Counted from the stretch's first letter, positions 8,387 through 17,480 are shown. The stretch is DNA of 60,571 nt from Paraglaciecola sp. (GCF_030730205.1 NZ_JANQVQ010000029.1:1-60571); one strand, 5' to 3'. Numbers and translations: made by a program. Notes: a model not told the origin generated them from the sequence alone.

Positions 8387-9208
8387 TTAAAAAAGTAAGG
8401 GCTCCAAACATTCAGACCAACCTGCTGGACCCGTAAGGGTGCTAGTAATAACGGTTTTTTGGGTATCGATATAGGGTGGTGGATTACTTGGTGATAAAAT
8501 CCGAATAGGATAATCAGCGCCCGCTAACATTACAGCGTCGTTTTGCCCGTCGCCTAGTGCAACAGATACCCAGTTTTCTTGTGGTTGTTGCTGTTTAAGT
8601 TGTAACATCAACCAATTCATTGCGTGTGCCTTATCACACTCATCTTTAAGATGGATAAAACGCCCACCTTCAACAGGTGTCGCGCCTAAATTTCTAAGTG
8701 CAGCAATAAACTGTTGTCTTTGTTCATCATTGCCAAGCCATTCAATAGGCTCTCCAAATTCTCGCTGCATTGCCAAGGTGGCGTCTGTTTTTTGCAAACC
8801 TGTTGCCTCACAAACTTGCTCGACCGTCATCGTGGCAAAATGTCGAAATAAGCCCTCAAACTTGGGTTTCACCGAATCGAGCAGGTTTAACCAAGTGTCA
8901 CGGGGAGAAGCAAAGGCAAATCGTAAGTATTGTCCAGATTTTTCTAGCTGAAGTGGTGGATTGGTAAGAAAATTCAAAGGTAAATAAATGGCTGCGCCAT
9001 TTTCGACTATAAAAGGCCCCGTCAGACCGATTTTATCTCTGAGCACCTCGACCTCAGCACGGGTTTTACTGGTGTTAGGAATGACAGAAATATTCTGGGC
9101 TTTGAGTTTCGCTAAGGTGCCAGTCGCTGCGCTGAAACTGTAATCGTCGTGATCGAGTAACGTGCCGTCTAAGTCTGTAAAAATTACAGGGCTTTGGTTA
9201 TTTAACAC
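8387..9208 (-). CDS. Glucosyl/mannosyl-3-phosphoglycerate phosphatase (HAD-IIB)
   Basis: This 273-residue HAD hydrolase resembles mannosyl-3-phosphoglycerate phosphatase and E. coli YedP. The catalytic pair is in FTDLDGTLLD (Asp12 and Asp14), with the later HAD motifs VIPNTSKTR and ALGDGQNDAVML. It would remove the phosphate from the GpgS product to release glucosylglycerate. The start is a GTG at 9208 with a strong AAGGAG seven bases upstream. It overlaps the end of the glycerate kinase gene by 11 bp, which indicates translational coupling. Family members often accept both glucosyl and mannosyl substrates. Confidence 0.82.
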   Translation of the reverse strand: MLNNQSPVIFTDLDGTLLDHDDYSFSAATGTLAKLKAQNISVIPNTSKTRAEVEVLRDKIGLTGPFIVENGAAIYLPLNFLTNPPLQLEKSGQYLRFAFASPRDTWLNLLDSVKPKFEGLFRHFATMTVEQVCEATGLQKTDATLAMQREFGEPIEWLGNDEQRQQFIAALRNLGATPVEGGRFIHLKDECDKAHAMNWLMLQLKQQQPQENWVSVALGDGQNDAVMLAGADYPIRILSPSNPPPYIDTQKTVITSTLTGPAGWSECLEPLLF

Positions 9209-10115
9209 GCTGTACTCCTTGTTCGCTTTGAGTAATATGTTTCATAATCTTTCGCTGTGAGTTTAGCTCAAACACTTCGTTACAATGTGAGGGTAGAGTG
9301 CTCAAACCGTGCTCTGTGAGGCGTTGATAAAATTGGATAAAGCGTTCAATTTGTTGGGCATTCATTATCTGCGTGTTTGAGGTAGATGCCAACGAAGCGG
9401 CAAGTTTCTGTTCTTGCTCTAATCGCCAGTTAAACACATTTGAAAAATCTGGGGCTTTTAGCATTACCCAATAGTGCATCTGTTGATATAAAGGTTCATA
9501 ACAGCTGGCTAATTGCTGGTTTACGTAAGTGCGCCACGTAGCCTGCGGATCTTCATTTACTTCCAGCTCGTTCACCGGCGCCGTCAGTTCTTGCGGGCTT
9601 TGGGCTGTTACGCCCCAGCACCAACCTTCTAAAATGACAATATCTACAGGCCCCGTTACCCTTGACCATTGGTCTTCTGGGAAAGGGTTGTCATTGGCTT
9701 TATTAAACTTAGGCAGAGCAAGGGATCCTTCAGTGCAGCTTAACGCGGTTAAAACGCTATGCATCAGTGCCGTATTATGAGTACCAGGTACGCCCCGTGT
9801 TTTAAACAAGGGATGGACGCTTGCTGCTAACGTGAGCCGCTGACTTTGATTCAGGTAAAAATCATCAAGTGATAAAATAACCACATTGAGCTGATAGCGT
9901 TGTTTTAGGTAAGTGCCTAAAAAATCGCCTAAAGTTGATTTTCCGGAACCTTGGCAGCCGTTGATACCCACATAATAAGTCTTTCTTGCCTCTTTTTGGT
10001 GCAAAGCGATGCGGTCAGCCAAAGGTGTGTAGTAGCGCTTTGCGGTAGTAATAAACCCACTGCTTAGCTTGTGTTCATTGATAAATTGCTCGATCATGGG
10101 CTTGTCGTTTTCCAT
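9198..10115 (-). CDS. D-glycerate kinase (plant GLYK-like P-loop kinase)
   Basis: This 305-residue P-loop kinase contains GINGCQGSGKST (Walker A), VVILSLDDFYL, the RGVPGTHN loop, and VILEGWCWG. These match the glycerate 3-kinase family (GLYK of plants and its bacterial homologues), which turns glycerate into 3-phosphoglycerate. It is the first gene of the operon. In context it would return glycerate released by the phosphorylase to 3-phosphoglycerate, the acceptor used by GpgS, and so close a cycle. The ribosome site before the ATG at 10115 is weak; a second in-frame ATG at 10097 is an alternative start. Confidence 0.82.
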   Translation of the reverse strand: MENDKPMIEQFINEHKLSSGFITTAKRYYTPLADRIALHQKEARKTYYVGINGCQGSGKSTLGDFLGTYLKQRYQLNVVILSLDDFYLNQSQRLTLAASVHPLFKTRGVPGTHNTALMHSVLTALSCTEGSLALPKFNKANDNPFPEDQWSRVTGPVDIVILEGWCWGVTAQSPQELTAPVNELEVNEDPQATWRTYVNQQLASCYEPLYQQMHYWVMLKAPDFSNVFNWRLEQEQKLAASLASTSNTQIMNAQQIERFIQFYQRLTEHGLSTLPSHCNEVFELNSQRKIMKHITQSEQGVQRVK

Positions 10116-10300
10116 TAGTCAGCATAAAGTTTTTATGCAAATTAAGGTGCGTACTCTGCAACCATGATTACAGGTATCAACATACATGCCACAATGTGTA
10201 CGTAACAAAATTCAGCACGATAATTCACTCAGTACGCAAAAAAATTAGGCTTATTTACTGCAGCAGCTAGTGTCTAATGAGCTGTTTATGTTACAACAGA
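10116..10300. other. Divergent promoter region of the glucosylglycerate and moa operons
   Basis: The spacer separates two outward-facing operons. It is non-coding, and no operator was recognised. The part from about 10305 to 10506 is the moaA leader. Confidence 0.4.
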
Positions 10301-10304
10301 GTAA

Positions 10305-10506
10305 GAATCGAATAGTGTGTTTCGATTGTTTAAAGAATCGACTGGACGGAAGTCCTTGTAAACTAACTCCGAGCTTAGTGACCTAAATCAATGACAGGGT
10401 GACTAAGCCGCAATTCGTGATTGGATTGCCAGGGTTGTGCGAGAAATCAAGCAGCCTCCCCAAAGCCATTTTGTTAAATGCGCTTTACTTTGGAAAGGTG
10501 TTAAAT
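10305..10506 (+). ncRNA. Structured moaA leader, probable molybdenum-cofactor riboswitch
   Basis: About 200 bases lie between the likely start of transcription and the moaA ATG at 10507. Visible helices: GGAC-GGAA-GTCC (10344-10355) with a GNRA-type loop; GCTTAGT-g-ACC (10373-10383) pairing with GGT-g-ACTAAGC (10398-10408); GCAATTC (10410-10416) with GGATTGC (10423-10429); and GGG..TGC (10432-10440) with GCA..CCC (10451-10460). Upstream, TTCGATT (10321-10327) can pair either with the copy at 10305 or the one at 10335, which are alternative states. E. coli moaABCDE is controlled by a Moco-sensing leader at the same place, so the identity is inferred from position and complexity; no covariance search was run. 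Confidence 0.6.
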
Positions 10507-11475
10507 ATGTTAGAAGATAAATTTGGCCGGCGCTTTCATTACCTGCGCCTGTCAATCACTGATGTTTGTAATTTCAGTTGCACGTATTGCTTACCTGACG
10601 GTTATGCGTGCGACTCTGATCGTGATTTTATGAGTGTGGCTGAAATTAGCACATTGGTAAGCACCTTTGCCAAATTGGGTACCAGTAAAGTGCGTATAAC
10701 CGGTGGCGAACCCTCCTTACGTAAAGACCTGCCCGAGATAATCAGGCAATGCGCCTCTACTCCCGGAATCGAACATGTTGCCTTAACTAGTAATGGTTAC
10801 AAGCTTGAAAAGTGTGTAGAAGAGTGGGCTGAGGCTGGCTTAGATTCCATTAATATCAGTATTGATAGCCTTGATCCTAGGTTGTTTGCTGCAATTACTG
10901 GTCATGACAGTTTAGATACTATCTTACGGGGCATTGATAAGGCTTTACTTTTAGGGCTCAAGGTGAAGGTGAATGCCGTATTGATGCGTCAATACAATGA
11001 AGCAGAATTTGCTAGCTTTTTAAATTGGGTTAAATCAACACCGATCAGTTTACGGCTTATTGAGCTAATGCAAACCGGCGACAATGTGACATTTTTTCAA
11101 AAAAATCATGTATCAGCGGAACCTCTTAAAAATCAACTATTGCAAAGCGGTTGGGGACAAGTCATTAGGGACAAAGCTGCTGGGCCTGCCCAAGAGTTTT
11201 ATCACCCTGATTACGCGGGCAAGATTGGTTTGATAATGCCCTACAGCAAAGACTTTTGTCATTCATGTAATCGTTTACGAATTTCAGCTACCGGAAAATT
11301 GCACTTATGTTTGTTTGCTGAGGAAGGTTTGAATATTCGTCGCTATATCACTGCAGGTGACGAACAAGGGCTTCAACAAGAATTAGTGGCTTTGTTAGGC
11401 GATAAAGAAGCCAGCCACTGGTTACAAGACGGCCTGACCGGTGCAACCAAACATCTGGCAATGTTGGGCGGTTAA
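10507..11475 (+). CDS. moaA: GTP 3',8-cyclase MoaA (radical SAM)
   Basis: This enzyme makes (8S)-3',8-cyclo-7,8-dihydro-GTP, the first step of molybdopterin synthesis. The N-terminal radical SAM cluster is CNFSCTYC (Cys21, Cys25, Cys28), preceded by YLRLSITDV. The C-terminal 4Fe-4S cluster is in FCHSCNRLRISATGKLHLC. The chain ends in Gly-Gly, as functional MoaA does. The frame is open 36 codons further upstream, but that part overlaps leader hairpins, lacks family likeness, and AAAGG at 10494-10498 points to the ATG at 10507. It is the first gene of a six-gene moa operon. Confidence 0.96.
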   Translation: MLEDKFGRRFHYLRLSITDVCNFSCTYCLPDGYACDSDRDFMSVAEISTLVSTFAKLGTSKVRITGGEPSLRKDLPEIIRQCASTPGIEHVALTSNGYKLEKCVEEWAEAGLDSINISIDSLDPRLFAAITGHDSLDTILRGIDKALLLGLKVKVNAVLMRQYNEAEFASFLNWVKSTPISLRLIELMQTGDNVTFFQKNHVSAEPLKNQLLQSGWGQVIRDKAAGPAQEFYHPDYAGKIGLIMPYSKDFCHSCNRLRISATGKLHLCLFAEEGLNIRRYITAGDEQGLQQELVALLGDKEASHWLQDGLTGATKHLAMLGG

Positions 11476-11476
11476 A

Positions 11477-12046
11477 GTGGCAGCAACAAAAACCAAAACC
11501 CTCGCGGTGGTGCTTGCTGGTGGCCAATCAAGCCGAATGGGTCAGAATAAGGCGGCCATGTTTTCAAGCAAATTACAAAATTCATTGCTCGGTCACTGTA
11601 CTCAATTATTAGCGCAGCTGACTGATGTCGATGTGTTGGTTAGTGGTGAGAATGAAGTCGGGGGCATCGCGGATATTTTACCACAGCGGGGTCCGTTGTC
11701 TGGTATCCACGCGGTACTGGCCCATATTGATTTGTTTACCCCGATAACAGGCTTCCTCTTTGTGCCGGTAGACATGCCTAATTTAACGATTACAACCTTA
11801 AATAACTTATTGGAATTTGGGCGTACTCATGGGTGTGCGGCTTATCCAAATAATTGTTTTTTACCTTGTTATTTGCCTAATACGCCTCATCTTCGACAGG
11901 CAGTAGAGCAGCAAATGATACATACACAAAACTGGTCTATTAAAGCGTTATTACAACAATTAAATGGGCAATCATTCTTCGTCGATAATAGGGCTGAACT
12001 CGTTAATGTAAACGAGCCAAAAGCATTTTCCTTGCATTGCCAATAG
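11477..12046 (+). CDS. mobA: Molybdenum cofactor guanylyltransferase
   Basis: MobA attaches GMP to molybdopterin to form the bis-MGD cofactor of DMSO-reductase-type enzymes. The nucleotide-binding motif LAGGQSSRMGQNKA is at the N-terminus, with FVPVDMPNL as the metal-binding segment and LVNVNEP near the end. At 189 residues it is near the usual length. The chosen GTG start lies two bases after the moaA stop codon; a longer reading would overlap moaA. Placement inside the moa operon, between moaA and moaB, fits its role. A MocA-type cytidylyltransferase is elsewhere in the window at 44003, so this one is taken as the guanylyl enzyme. Confidence 0.88.
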   Translation: MAATKTKTLAVVLAGGQSSRMGQNKAAMFSSKLQNSLLGHCTQLLAQLTDVDVLVSGENEVGGIADILPQRGPLSGIHAVLAHIDLFTPITGFLFVPVDMPNLTITTLNNLLEFGRTHGCAAYPNNCFLPCYLPNTPHLRQAVEQQMIHTQNWSIKALLQQLNGQSFFVDNRAELVNVNEPKAFSLHCQ

Positions 12047-12079
12047 GCTGAATTGACTCATACTTTTTAAGGTAATTTG

Positions 12080-12628
12080 ATGATGAGTAAACATGATACT
12101 CAAGAAAAACAATCATTAAACATTGCAGTGCTTACCGTGTCAGATACTCGAACGCCAGAAAATGACACATCAGGGCAGTTTTTAGTGAGTGCTGCAACAG
12201 CGGATGGGCACAATGTTATTGAACACCTTATCGTCAAAGACGATAAATATCAGTTGAGGGCCGCGGTTTCACGGTGGATAGCCTCTGACGATGTACAAGT
12301 GGTGTTATGTACCGGTGGAACGGGCTTTACTGCCAGAGATACTACACCAGAAGCCTTAAGCGTGTTATTTGATAAAGACATCGAGGGCTTTGGTGAATTA
12401 TTTCGCTATCTGTCGTTTACTGAAATAGGGACCTCTACCGTGCAATCACGAGCATTGGCAGGCATGGCGAATAGTACCGCTATATTTTGTCTACCCGGTT
12501 CCACAGGAGCCTGTAAGACAGGTTGGAACGGTATATTGCAGCAACAATTAAGCGCCACCCATAAGCCATGTAACTTTGTTGTGCATTTAAAACAATCTGC
12601 TCAGCCAAATTGCGATCCACGAGGTTGA
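12080..12628 (+). CDS. moaB: Molybdopterin adenylyltransferase-type protein MoaB
   Basis: This 182-residue MogA/MoaB-fold protein has LNIAVLTVSDTRTPENDTSG, VVLCTGGTGFTARDTTPEA and the FCLPGSTGACKTGW segment typical of MoaB. The family adenylates molybdopterin before metal insertion; E. coli MoaB itself is dispensable, so its exact role is unsettled. AAGG at 12069-12072 supports the ATG at 12080. It is followed one base later by moaC. Confidence 0.93.
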   Translation: MMSKHDTQEKQSLNIAVLTVSDTRTPENDTSGQFLVSAATADGHNVIEHLIVKDDKYQLRAAVSRWIASDDVQVVLCTGGTGFTARDTTPEALSVLFDKDIEGFGELFRYLSFTEIGTSTVQSRALAGMANSTAIFCLPGSTGACKTGWNGILQQQLSATHKPCNFVVHLKQSAQPNCDPRG

Positions 12629-12629
12629 T

Positions 12630-13133
12630 ATGACTCAAAAAAACGAGGCGTTCGAGCAAGCACAGTTTTCGCATGTCGATCAACAAGGCAAAGCGGCCAT
12701 GGTTGATGTAACGGATAAACTCACTACTCAGCGAACCGCTGTCGCTAAGGGCAAAATTACCATGTCAGCCCATGCTTTTGAGATCTTAGTCAACAATCAA
12801 CACAAAAAAGGGGATGTGTTGGCAGTTGCGAGGGTCGCTGGTATTCAAGCAGCGAAAAAGTGCAGTGATTTGATCCCTTTATGTCACCCCCTAATGCTTA
12901 GTAAAGTGCAAGTGGATTTTGAGCTGTTGGGCAACGAATGTGCAGTAGAAATTGAATCAATGTGCAAGCTTTCAGGACAAACGGGTGTTGAGATGGAAGC
13001 CCTGACCGCGGTGTCTGTTGCGGCTTTAACGTTGTTTGATATGTGTAAAGCTGTTGATCCAAGTATGGTTATTTCAGATATCCGGGTCGTTCATAAGCAA
13101 GGTGGAAAAAGTGGCACTTGGCAGGCAAATTAA
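12630..13133 (+). CDS. moaC: Cyclic pyranopterin monophosphate synthase
   Basis: MoaC converts cyclo-dihydro-GTP to cyclic pyranopterin monophosphate. The signature segments are MVDVTDK, GDVLAVARVAGIQAAKK, DLIPLCHPL and GVEMEALTAVSVAALTL, ending VVHKQGGKSG. Length is normal at 167 residues. The start ATG is one base past the moaB stop codon, so translation is probably coupled. Confidence 0.97.
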   Translation: MTQKNEAFEQAQFSHVDQQGKAAMVDVTDKLTTQRTAVAKGKITMSAHAFEILVNNQHKKGDVLAVARVAGIQAAKKCSDLIPLCHPLMLSKVQVDFELLGNECAVEIESMCKLSGQTGVEMEALTAVSVAALTLFDMCKAVDPSMVISDIRVVHKQGGKSGTWQAN

Positions 13134-13148
13134 AAAAGAGAAGTCCCT

Positions 13149-13406
13149 ATGTTAAAGGTTTTATTTTTTGGTCAAATACGCGAGCGCTTAGCTACCGACC
13201 AGTTGAGCCTTGATATAGCGCAGCTACCGACCCCCTTAACGGTAAAGGCCTTGTGTGAATACCTTGCTTCAAAGGGCGAACAGTGGCGTGAATTGATCAC
13301 GACGCATAGCTGTTTAATTGCAGTGAATCAAACTATGGCCAATCTCGATACTCCAATTAATGGTCATGATGAAGTGGCTATCTTCCCGCCAGTAACGGGA
13401 GGTTAG
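13149..13406 (+). CDS. moaD: Molybdopterin synthase small subunit (sulfur carrier)
   Basis: This 85-residue ubiquitin-fold protein ends in FPPVTGG. The terminal Gly-Gly is adenylated by MoeB and thiocarboxylated to carry sulfur for dithiolene formation. The start KVLFFGQIRE is typical. Its stop codon at 13404-13406 almost touches moaE, its partner subunit. Confidence 0.95.
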   Translation: MLKVLFFGQIRERLATDQLSLDIAQLPTPLTVKALCEYLASKGEQWRELITTHSCLIAVNQTMANLDTPINGHDEVAIFPPVTGG

Positions 13407-13408
13407 TG

Positions 13409-13900
13409 ATGAGCGCTAATCTAAATTTACATAATGAAGACCGCATTAGCGTGCAAGAAGCGGACTTCGATGTAGCGTTTGAGTATCAGCGTTTACAGCA
13501 CTTAAGTGCCAACAACGGTGCCGTGGTTTTTTTTGTGGGCTTGGTCAGAGACTTTAACGCAAACCAGCTACTCAATGGTTTATTTTTAGAGCATTATCCA
13601 GCGATGACTCAAATCGCTTTAGCTGACATTGTACGACAAGCCAAAGAAAAGTGGTCATTGGGTAGTGTTACCCTTATCCATCGGGTGGGTAAGTTGGCGG
13701 TGAACGAGCAAATTGTCATGGTGGGCGTGACAAGCCAGCACCGCCAAGCCGCATTTCAAAGCGCAGAGTTTATGATGGATTATTTAAAAGTAAACGCGCC
13801 TTTTTGGAAAAAAGAATTGAGTGAATCAGGCGATTTTTGGGTAGAAGCAAAACAAACCGACCAACAGGCCGCTAACCGCTGGTCACCCAAAACATCGTAG
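13409..13900 (+). CDS. moaE: Molybdopterin synthase catalytic subunit
   Basis: MoaE is the large subunit that, with MoaD thiocarboxylate, converts cyclic pyranopterin monophosphate to molybdopterin. Visible family segments are AVVFFVGLVRDFN, LFLEHYPAMT, LIHRVGKL and APFWKKE with the catalytic lysines. GGGAGG at 13397-13402 fits the ATG at 13409 better than the GTG at 13406. It is the last gene of the moa operon. Confidence 0.96.
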   Translation: MSANLNLHNEDRISVQEADFDVAFEYQRLQHLSANNGAVVFFVGLVRDFNANQLLNGLFLEHYPAMTQIALADIVRQAKEKWSLGSVTLIHRVGKLAVNEQIVMVGVTSQHRQAAFQSAEFMMDYLKVNAPFWKKELSESGDFWVEAKQTDQQAANRWSPKTS

Positions 13901-14030
13901 GATGCAGTAAAGCGAATCTTGCGTATCGATTATTAAAAATTCTGCGGCGTAATTGCCACCAAATATGTTTACATGACTTGTTTAACTGGGCAGGGCAAAA
14001 CCCTTAATATTGAGCTAAAAGCGCTGCTAT

Positions 14031-14050
14031 AGCGCGTCGTGCAACGCGCT
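14031..14050. terminator. Hairpin between convergent moaE and fur
   Basis: AGCGCGT (14031-14037) and ACGCGCT (14044-14050) form a perfect GC-rich seven-base stem with a six-base loop. The T-runs are short and offset on both strands. It lies 13 bases past the fur stop codon and probably serves both convergent operons. Confidence 0.45.
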
Positions 14051-14063
14051 AGCAAACTTTTGG

Positions 14064-14483
14064 CTAGTCTTCACTACAATCCGTTTCGCACTCACCGTAC
14101 AAATATAGGCTGTGGTGAGTTAACTTGATATTGTGACGTTTCGCCACTTCATCTTGACGTTTTTCTATGACGTCATCTTCAAACTCAATAACTTTTCCAC
14201 ATTTCAAACACACTAAATGATCATGATGTTTCTTATGACTGATCTCAAAAACAGACTTGCCACCTTCAAAATGATGACGATTTAAAATACCAGCGTCATC
14301 AAATTGGTTTAATACGCGGTAAACCGTGGCTAAGCCAATTTCTTCGCCGTGTTCAATAAGTAGTTTATAGACATCTTCGGCACTAATGTGCTGGTTAGCG
14401 GGCTCTTGTAAAATCTCGAGTATTTTTAAGCGGGGCAGAGTGATTTTTAAACCCGCTTTTTTCAATTCTTTATTTTGTTCCAT
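14064..14483 (-). CDS. fur: Ferric uptake regulator
   Basis: This 139-residue Fur repressor has a winged-helix N-terminal domain (LKITLPRLKILEIL, then GLATVYRVLNQFDDAGI) and a dimerisation domain with the metal ligands HHDHLVCLKCGKVIEFED. The C-terminal CETDC adds the second Cys pair common in enterobacterial-type Fur. It represses iron uptake genes with Fe(II). It is monocistronic here and convergent with the moa operon. In many gammaproteobacteria fldA lies next to fur; here a chemotaxis gene sits between them. Confidence 0.97.
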   Translation of the reverse strand: MEQNKELKKAGLKITLPRLKILEILQEPANQHISAEDVYKLLIEHGEEIGLATVYRVLNQFDDAGILNRHHFEGGKSVFEISHKKHHDHLVCLKCGKVIEFEDDVIEKRQDEVAKRHNIKLTHHSLYLYGECETDCSED

Positions 14484-14706
14484 TAGCTTACTAATAAATA
14501 AGTTGTGGCTCCATTATAAGGTACTCAACACGATTTGAAAGTGCCAAGACCATTATTTAGTGGCTAAGTGGTTAATAAAACCAGGTGAGTAAGTAAATAG
14601 TTAAATATGTGTTGAGCTTCACTATTTTTATATAGTGAGCAAGACTATTCAATTAGTGTTAAGAAAGTATAGAAGATGTTATTTTCCTGGATAAGTTTAA
14701 ATTATT

Positions 14707-14714
14707 GCCGATAA
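14707..14714 (+). promoter_or_regulatory. Possible sigma28 -10 element for the chemotaxis receptor gene
   Basis: The perfect octamer GCCGATAA lies 52 bases before the MCP start. That is the flagellar sigma28 -10 consensus. The -35 at the expected distance is poor (TGGATAAG instead of TAAAGTTT), although TAAGTTTA occurs four bases too close. Confidence 0.4.
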
Positions 14715-14766
14715 GAATTGAGTAAGTTTTAGCTTAGCAAAATGGCTTTTTGATAGGTTTTATTAG

Positions 14767-16776
14767 ATGAATTTAACAGTGTTACATAAGATTATATTAG
14801 GGTTTGCCATTATTTCAGCCATGTTACTGGTCAGTAATGTAGTGTCATATTTGGGGTTAAATGAAATTAGTTACTCTGCTCGCAATGTGGTTGAAGAAAA
14901 AATGCCCATTCAAGCCAAAATGTTGCAAGTACAAACAGGTCTGTTATCACTGGCAAAAGAGTCAACAACTGGCTTTTTTTTACAAGACTTAGCCACCTTA
15001 ACTAACAACAACAAAAATTTTTCTTTGTTGGTACGGCAAACTAAACAACAATTTGATGCTTTGTCAGCAAATATGTCTGCAAATGATACCAGCTATTTAC
15101 AAGGTAAAAAGAGGGCATATGCCTACTTAGATTTTGCTCAGAACATGTACAGTAGCCGCAGCCAACAGTTGAGTATTGAACAACAAATAAGCGAACTTGT
15201 TTCGAATATTATGTCTCGCGGTGATGAAGCCAGTGCTCTGATGCAAGATCTGTCTTATCTGGAAAATAGTTCGGCAAACTTTGCGAGATTACTGGGTACA
15301 GGGGCTAATATTGATAACAAAATTGTTACCTTAAATCGGGGCTTAAAAGATTTCAGTCATATCTCTGAGCTGCAAAACTATCAAACTGAAAAGGAAAACA
15401 TAGAATTTGGTTTGAGCAATATCGCTGTGGATGTCGATTTTTTTAATCGCCTATCACAAGGTATTGAAACGGACGGATTAGTAGCAAGCTTTAATTCTGA
15501 ATATCAACGTTTTATACAAGGATTCGAGCAAGAAAACGGTTTGTTTAGTTTGCTGGAAAAACGCATTCAACTGTTAAATGAAGCTCAAAAACAACAAGGA
15601 TTAGCTGACAGGGCCTTTGAGCAAGCAATTGACTTACTTGCTGTTGTATTTAAACAGATAAATGATGACACATTAGTCGGCCAAGAGACGATTTTATCCG
15701 CAGTTGAAGCTAACATTTGGCTTGGCTTAGGTATTTTTGTTGTAACATTAGCTTTGGTGGCAGCTGTTGGTATATGGGTCACTCGTTCCATCGCTTTGCC
15801 TTTAGCTCGAATTAATCGTAGCCTGTCAATATTAGCTAAAGGTGATCTCACGCATCAGGCGAGAGTGATAGGGGATGATGAATTTGCTACTTTGTCACGT
15901 TCCGTGAATGAATTGTCAGCTAACTTACATCATGTGGTTGAACAGATTCATCAAAAAGAAAACCTTCTTAGTCAAGCCGTTACTCTGAGTGTTGCGTTAG
16001 GAAGCCGAACCCTGAATCTTGTGGCTTCGCAACGAAAGCACATTATTGACACAACAAGTAATACTGAAAAAGTCAGAAATACGAGCCGTGGTAATCTTTT
16101 ACAGATCACTCATTCAAGCAATCAGCTCAATGGTGTTGCCGAACAAGCTCAAGGAGTGTCAGAGCGAGTGGGGCTTGCGAAACAACAAATTATTATTCAA
16201 GCTAATCAAGCTACTTCATCCTCTTTGATAATCAATCGTTTAGATGAAAACAGTAAAAATATCGTCGCTATTTTGTCTGTGATAAAAAGTATTGCAGAAC
16301 AGACAAATCTACTTGCTCTGAACGCTGCTATTGAGGCTGCGAGGGCTGGTGAGCAAGGCCGTGGTTTTGCGGTGGTTGCAGAAGAAGTGAGAAACTTAGC
16401 CACCAAAACCCAACTTTCCACTGAAGAAATAGAACATGTCATCACCACCTTACAAAATGATGCGAAACAAGCAGTAGATGCAATGACTATAGGCAGTGAA
16501 CAGTCTGTTGAGAGTGTCAAAATGATTGAGCAAGTCACCGACGATATCGCCAATATGACAACCGTCATTGAACAACTGTCGGCGATCAATAAAGTTATCT
16601 CACAAGACACTCAAACCCAAGATACATTACTCAATTCAATGGCAAGTAACCTACAATCCATTGTTGAAATTGCCGAGCAAAGTGCTGTTAGCACAGCAGA
16701 AGCAAATCAAGCCATAGGTAAAATGGATAGTTTGTCTGAGGAATTAAAAAACGTGGTAGCTAAGTTTACGCTTTAA
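14767..16776 (+). CDS. Methyl-accepting chemotaxis protein
   Basis: This 669-residue inner-membrane chemoreceptor has TM1 at about 8-30, a long periplasmic, mostly helical sensor of about 285 residues, TM2 at about 316-338, a HAMP linker (about 339-395, with [11 protein letters not shown]) and a cytoplasmic signalling domain. The hairpin tip [20 protein letters not shown] is at about residue 509. The sensor has no recognisable Cache or PAS motif; a helical-bundle sensor is inferred. There is no CheR-docking pentapeptide at the C-terminus, which ends VVAKFTL. The ligand is unknown. It is monocistronic. Confidence 0.93.
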   Translation: MNLTVLHKIILGFAIISAMLLVSNVVSYLGLNEISYSARNVVEEKMPIQAKMLQVQTGLLSLAKESTTGFFLQDLATLTNNNKNFSLLVRQTKQQFDALSANMSANDTSYLQGKKRAYAYLDFAQNMYSSRSQQLSIEQQISELVSNIMSRGDEASALMQDLSYLENSSANFARLLGTGANIDNKIVTLNRGLKDFSHISELQNYQTEKENIEFGLSNIAVDVDFFNRLSQGIETDGLVASFNSEYQRFIQGFEQENGLFSLLEKRIQLLNEAQKQQGLADRAFEQAIDLLAVVFKQINDDTLVGQETILSAVEANIWLGLGIFVVTLALVAAVGIWVTRSIALPLARINRSLSILAKGDLTHQARVIGDDEFATLSRSVNELSANLHHVVEQIHQKENLLSQAVTLSVALGSRTLNLVASQRKHIIDTTSNTEKVRNTSRGNLLQITHSSNQLNGVAEQAQGVSERVGLAKQQIIIQANQATSSSLIINRLDENSKNIVAILSVIKSIAEQTNLLALNAAIEAARAGEQGRGFAVVAEEVRNLATKTQLSTEEIEHVITTLQNDAKQAVDAMTIGSEQSVESVKMIEQVTDDIANMTTVIEQLSAINKVISQDTQTQDTLLNSMASNLQSIVEIAEQSAVSTAEANQAIGKMDSLSEELKNVVAKFTL

Positions 16777-16852
16777 TACTGCTGAGCAAAGCTGTGCGTG
16801 CGTACCACACCGTATCGAACTAAGCAGCACTTTATTAGCAGGATCGAAAAAA

Positions 16853-16872
16853 GGAGCACATGCTCCTTTTTT
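16853..16872. terminator. Bidirectional terminator between the MCP gene and fldA
   Basis: GGAGC-acat-GCTCC is flanked by an A-run on the left and TTTTTTT on the right, so it works as a rho-independent terminator on both strands. The two genes converge on it. Confidence 0.85.
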
Positions 16873-16901
16873 ATTAATTACAAAGATGCAGTTACAGCTA
16901 T

Positions 16902-17426
16902 TTAGCCCAATTCAGCTAAGCACATCTCTTCATGAATTTGTTTACACCAAGCTTTAACGCGCTGTTCGGTAAGCTCTGGTTGACGGTCTTCATCAATGCC
17001 TAAACCAACAAAATGGTTTTCATCGGCCATGCCTTTTGAGGCTTCAAAATCATAACCTTCAGTAGACCAGTTGCCGATAATGATAGCGCCTTTAGATTCA
17101 ACGATATCTCTGACCATGCCCATAGCATCAAGAAAGTATTCAGCATAGTCTTCCTGATCACCACAGCCGAAAATAGCCACTAACTTGTCATTGAAATCAA
17201 TTTGTTCGAGTTCAGGGAAAAAGTCGTCCCAATCGCATTGAGCTTCACCGTAATACCAAGTAGGAATACCAAACAATAACAAATCAAATTTAGCAATATC
17301 TTCTTTACTGCTTTTGGCTATGTCATGCACATCGATTAGGCTTTTACCCAATTCTTTTTGAATCATTTTAGCAATATGTTCTGTATTGCCTGTGTCGCTG
17401 CCGAAAAATAGCCCCACACTTGCCAT
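16902..17426 (-). CDS. fldA: Flavodoxin
   Basis: This 174-residue long-chain flavodoxin carries FMN as a low-potential one-electron carrier. The FMN phosphate loop is GSDTGNTE near the N-terminus, with the isoalloxazine loops TWYYGEAQCDWDD and GCGDQEDYAEYF. It serves radical SAM and reductive enzymes, often replacing ferredoxin when iron is low. AAGGT before the ATG at 17426 supports the start. It follows the DUF2788 gene by 54 bp and is probably in the same transcript. Confidence 0.96.
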   Translation of the reverse strand: MASVGLFFGSDTGNTEHIAKMIQKELGKSLIDVHDIAKSSKEDIAKFDLLLFGIPTWYYGEAQCDWDDFFPELEQIDFNDKLVAIFGCGDQEDYAEYFLDAMGMVRDIVESKGAIIIGNWSTEGYDFEASKGMADENHFVGLGIDEDRQPELTEQRVKAWCKQIHEEMCLAELG

Positions 17427-17480
17427 TATATACCTTACCTCTATTGTCTAATTTTGTTGATTTGAATTTACGGCTTGTTC

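Noticed and set aside
10399-10506. N-terminal extension of moaA
   Set aside because: It overlaps leader hairpins, shows no likeness to MoaA, and a Shine-Dalgarno sequence marks the ATG at 10507.
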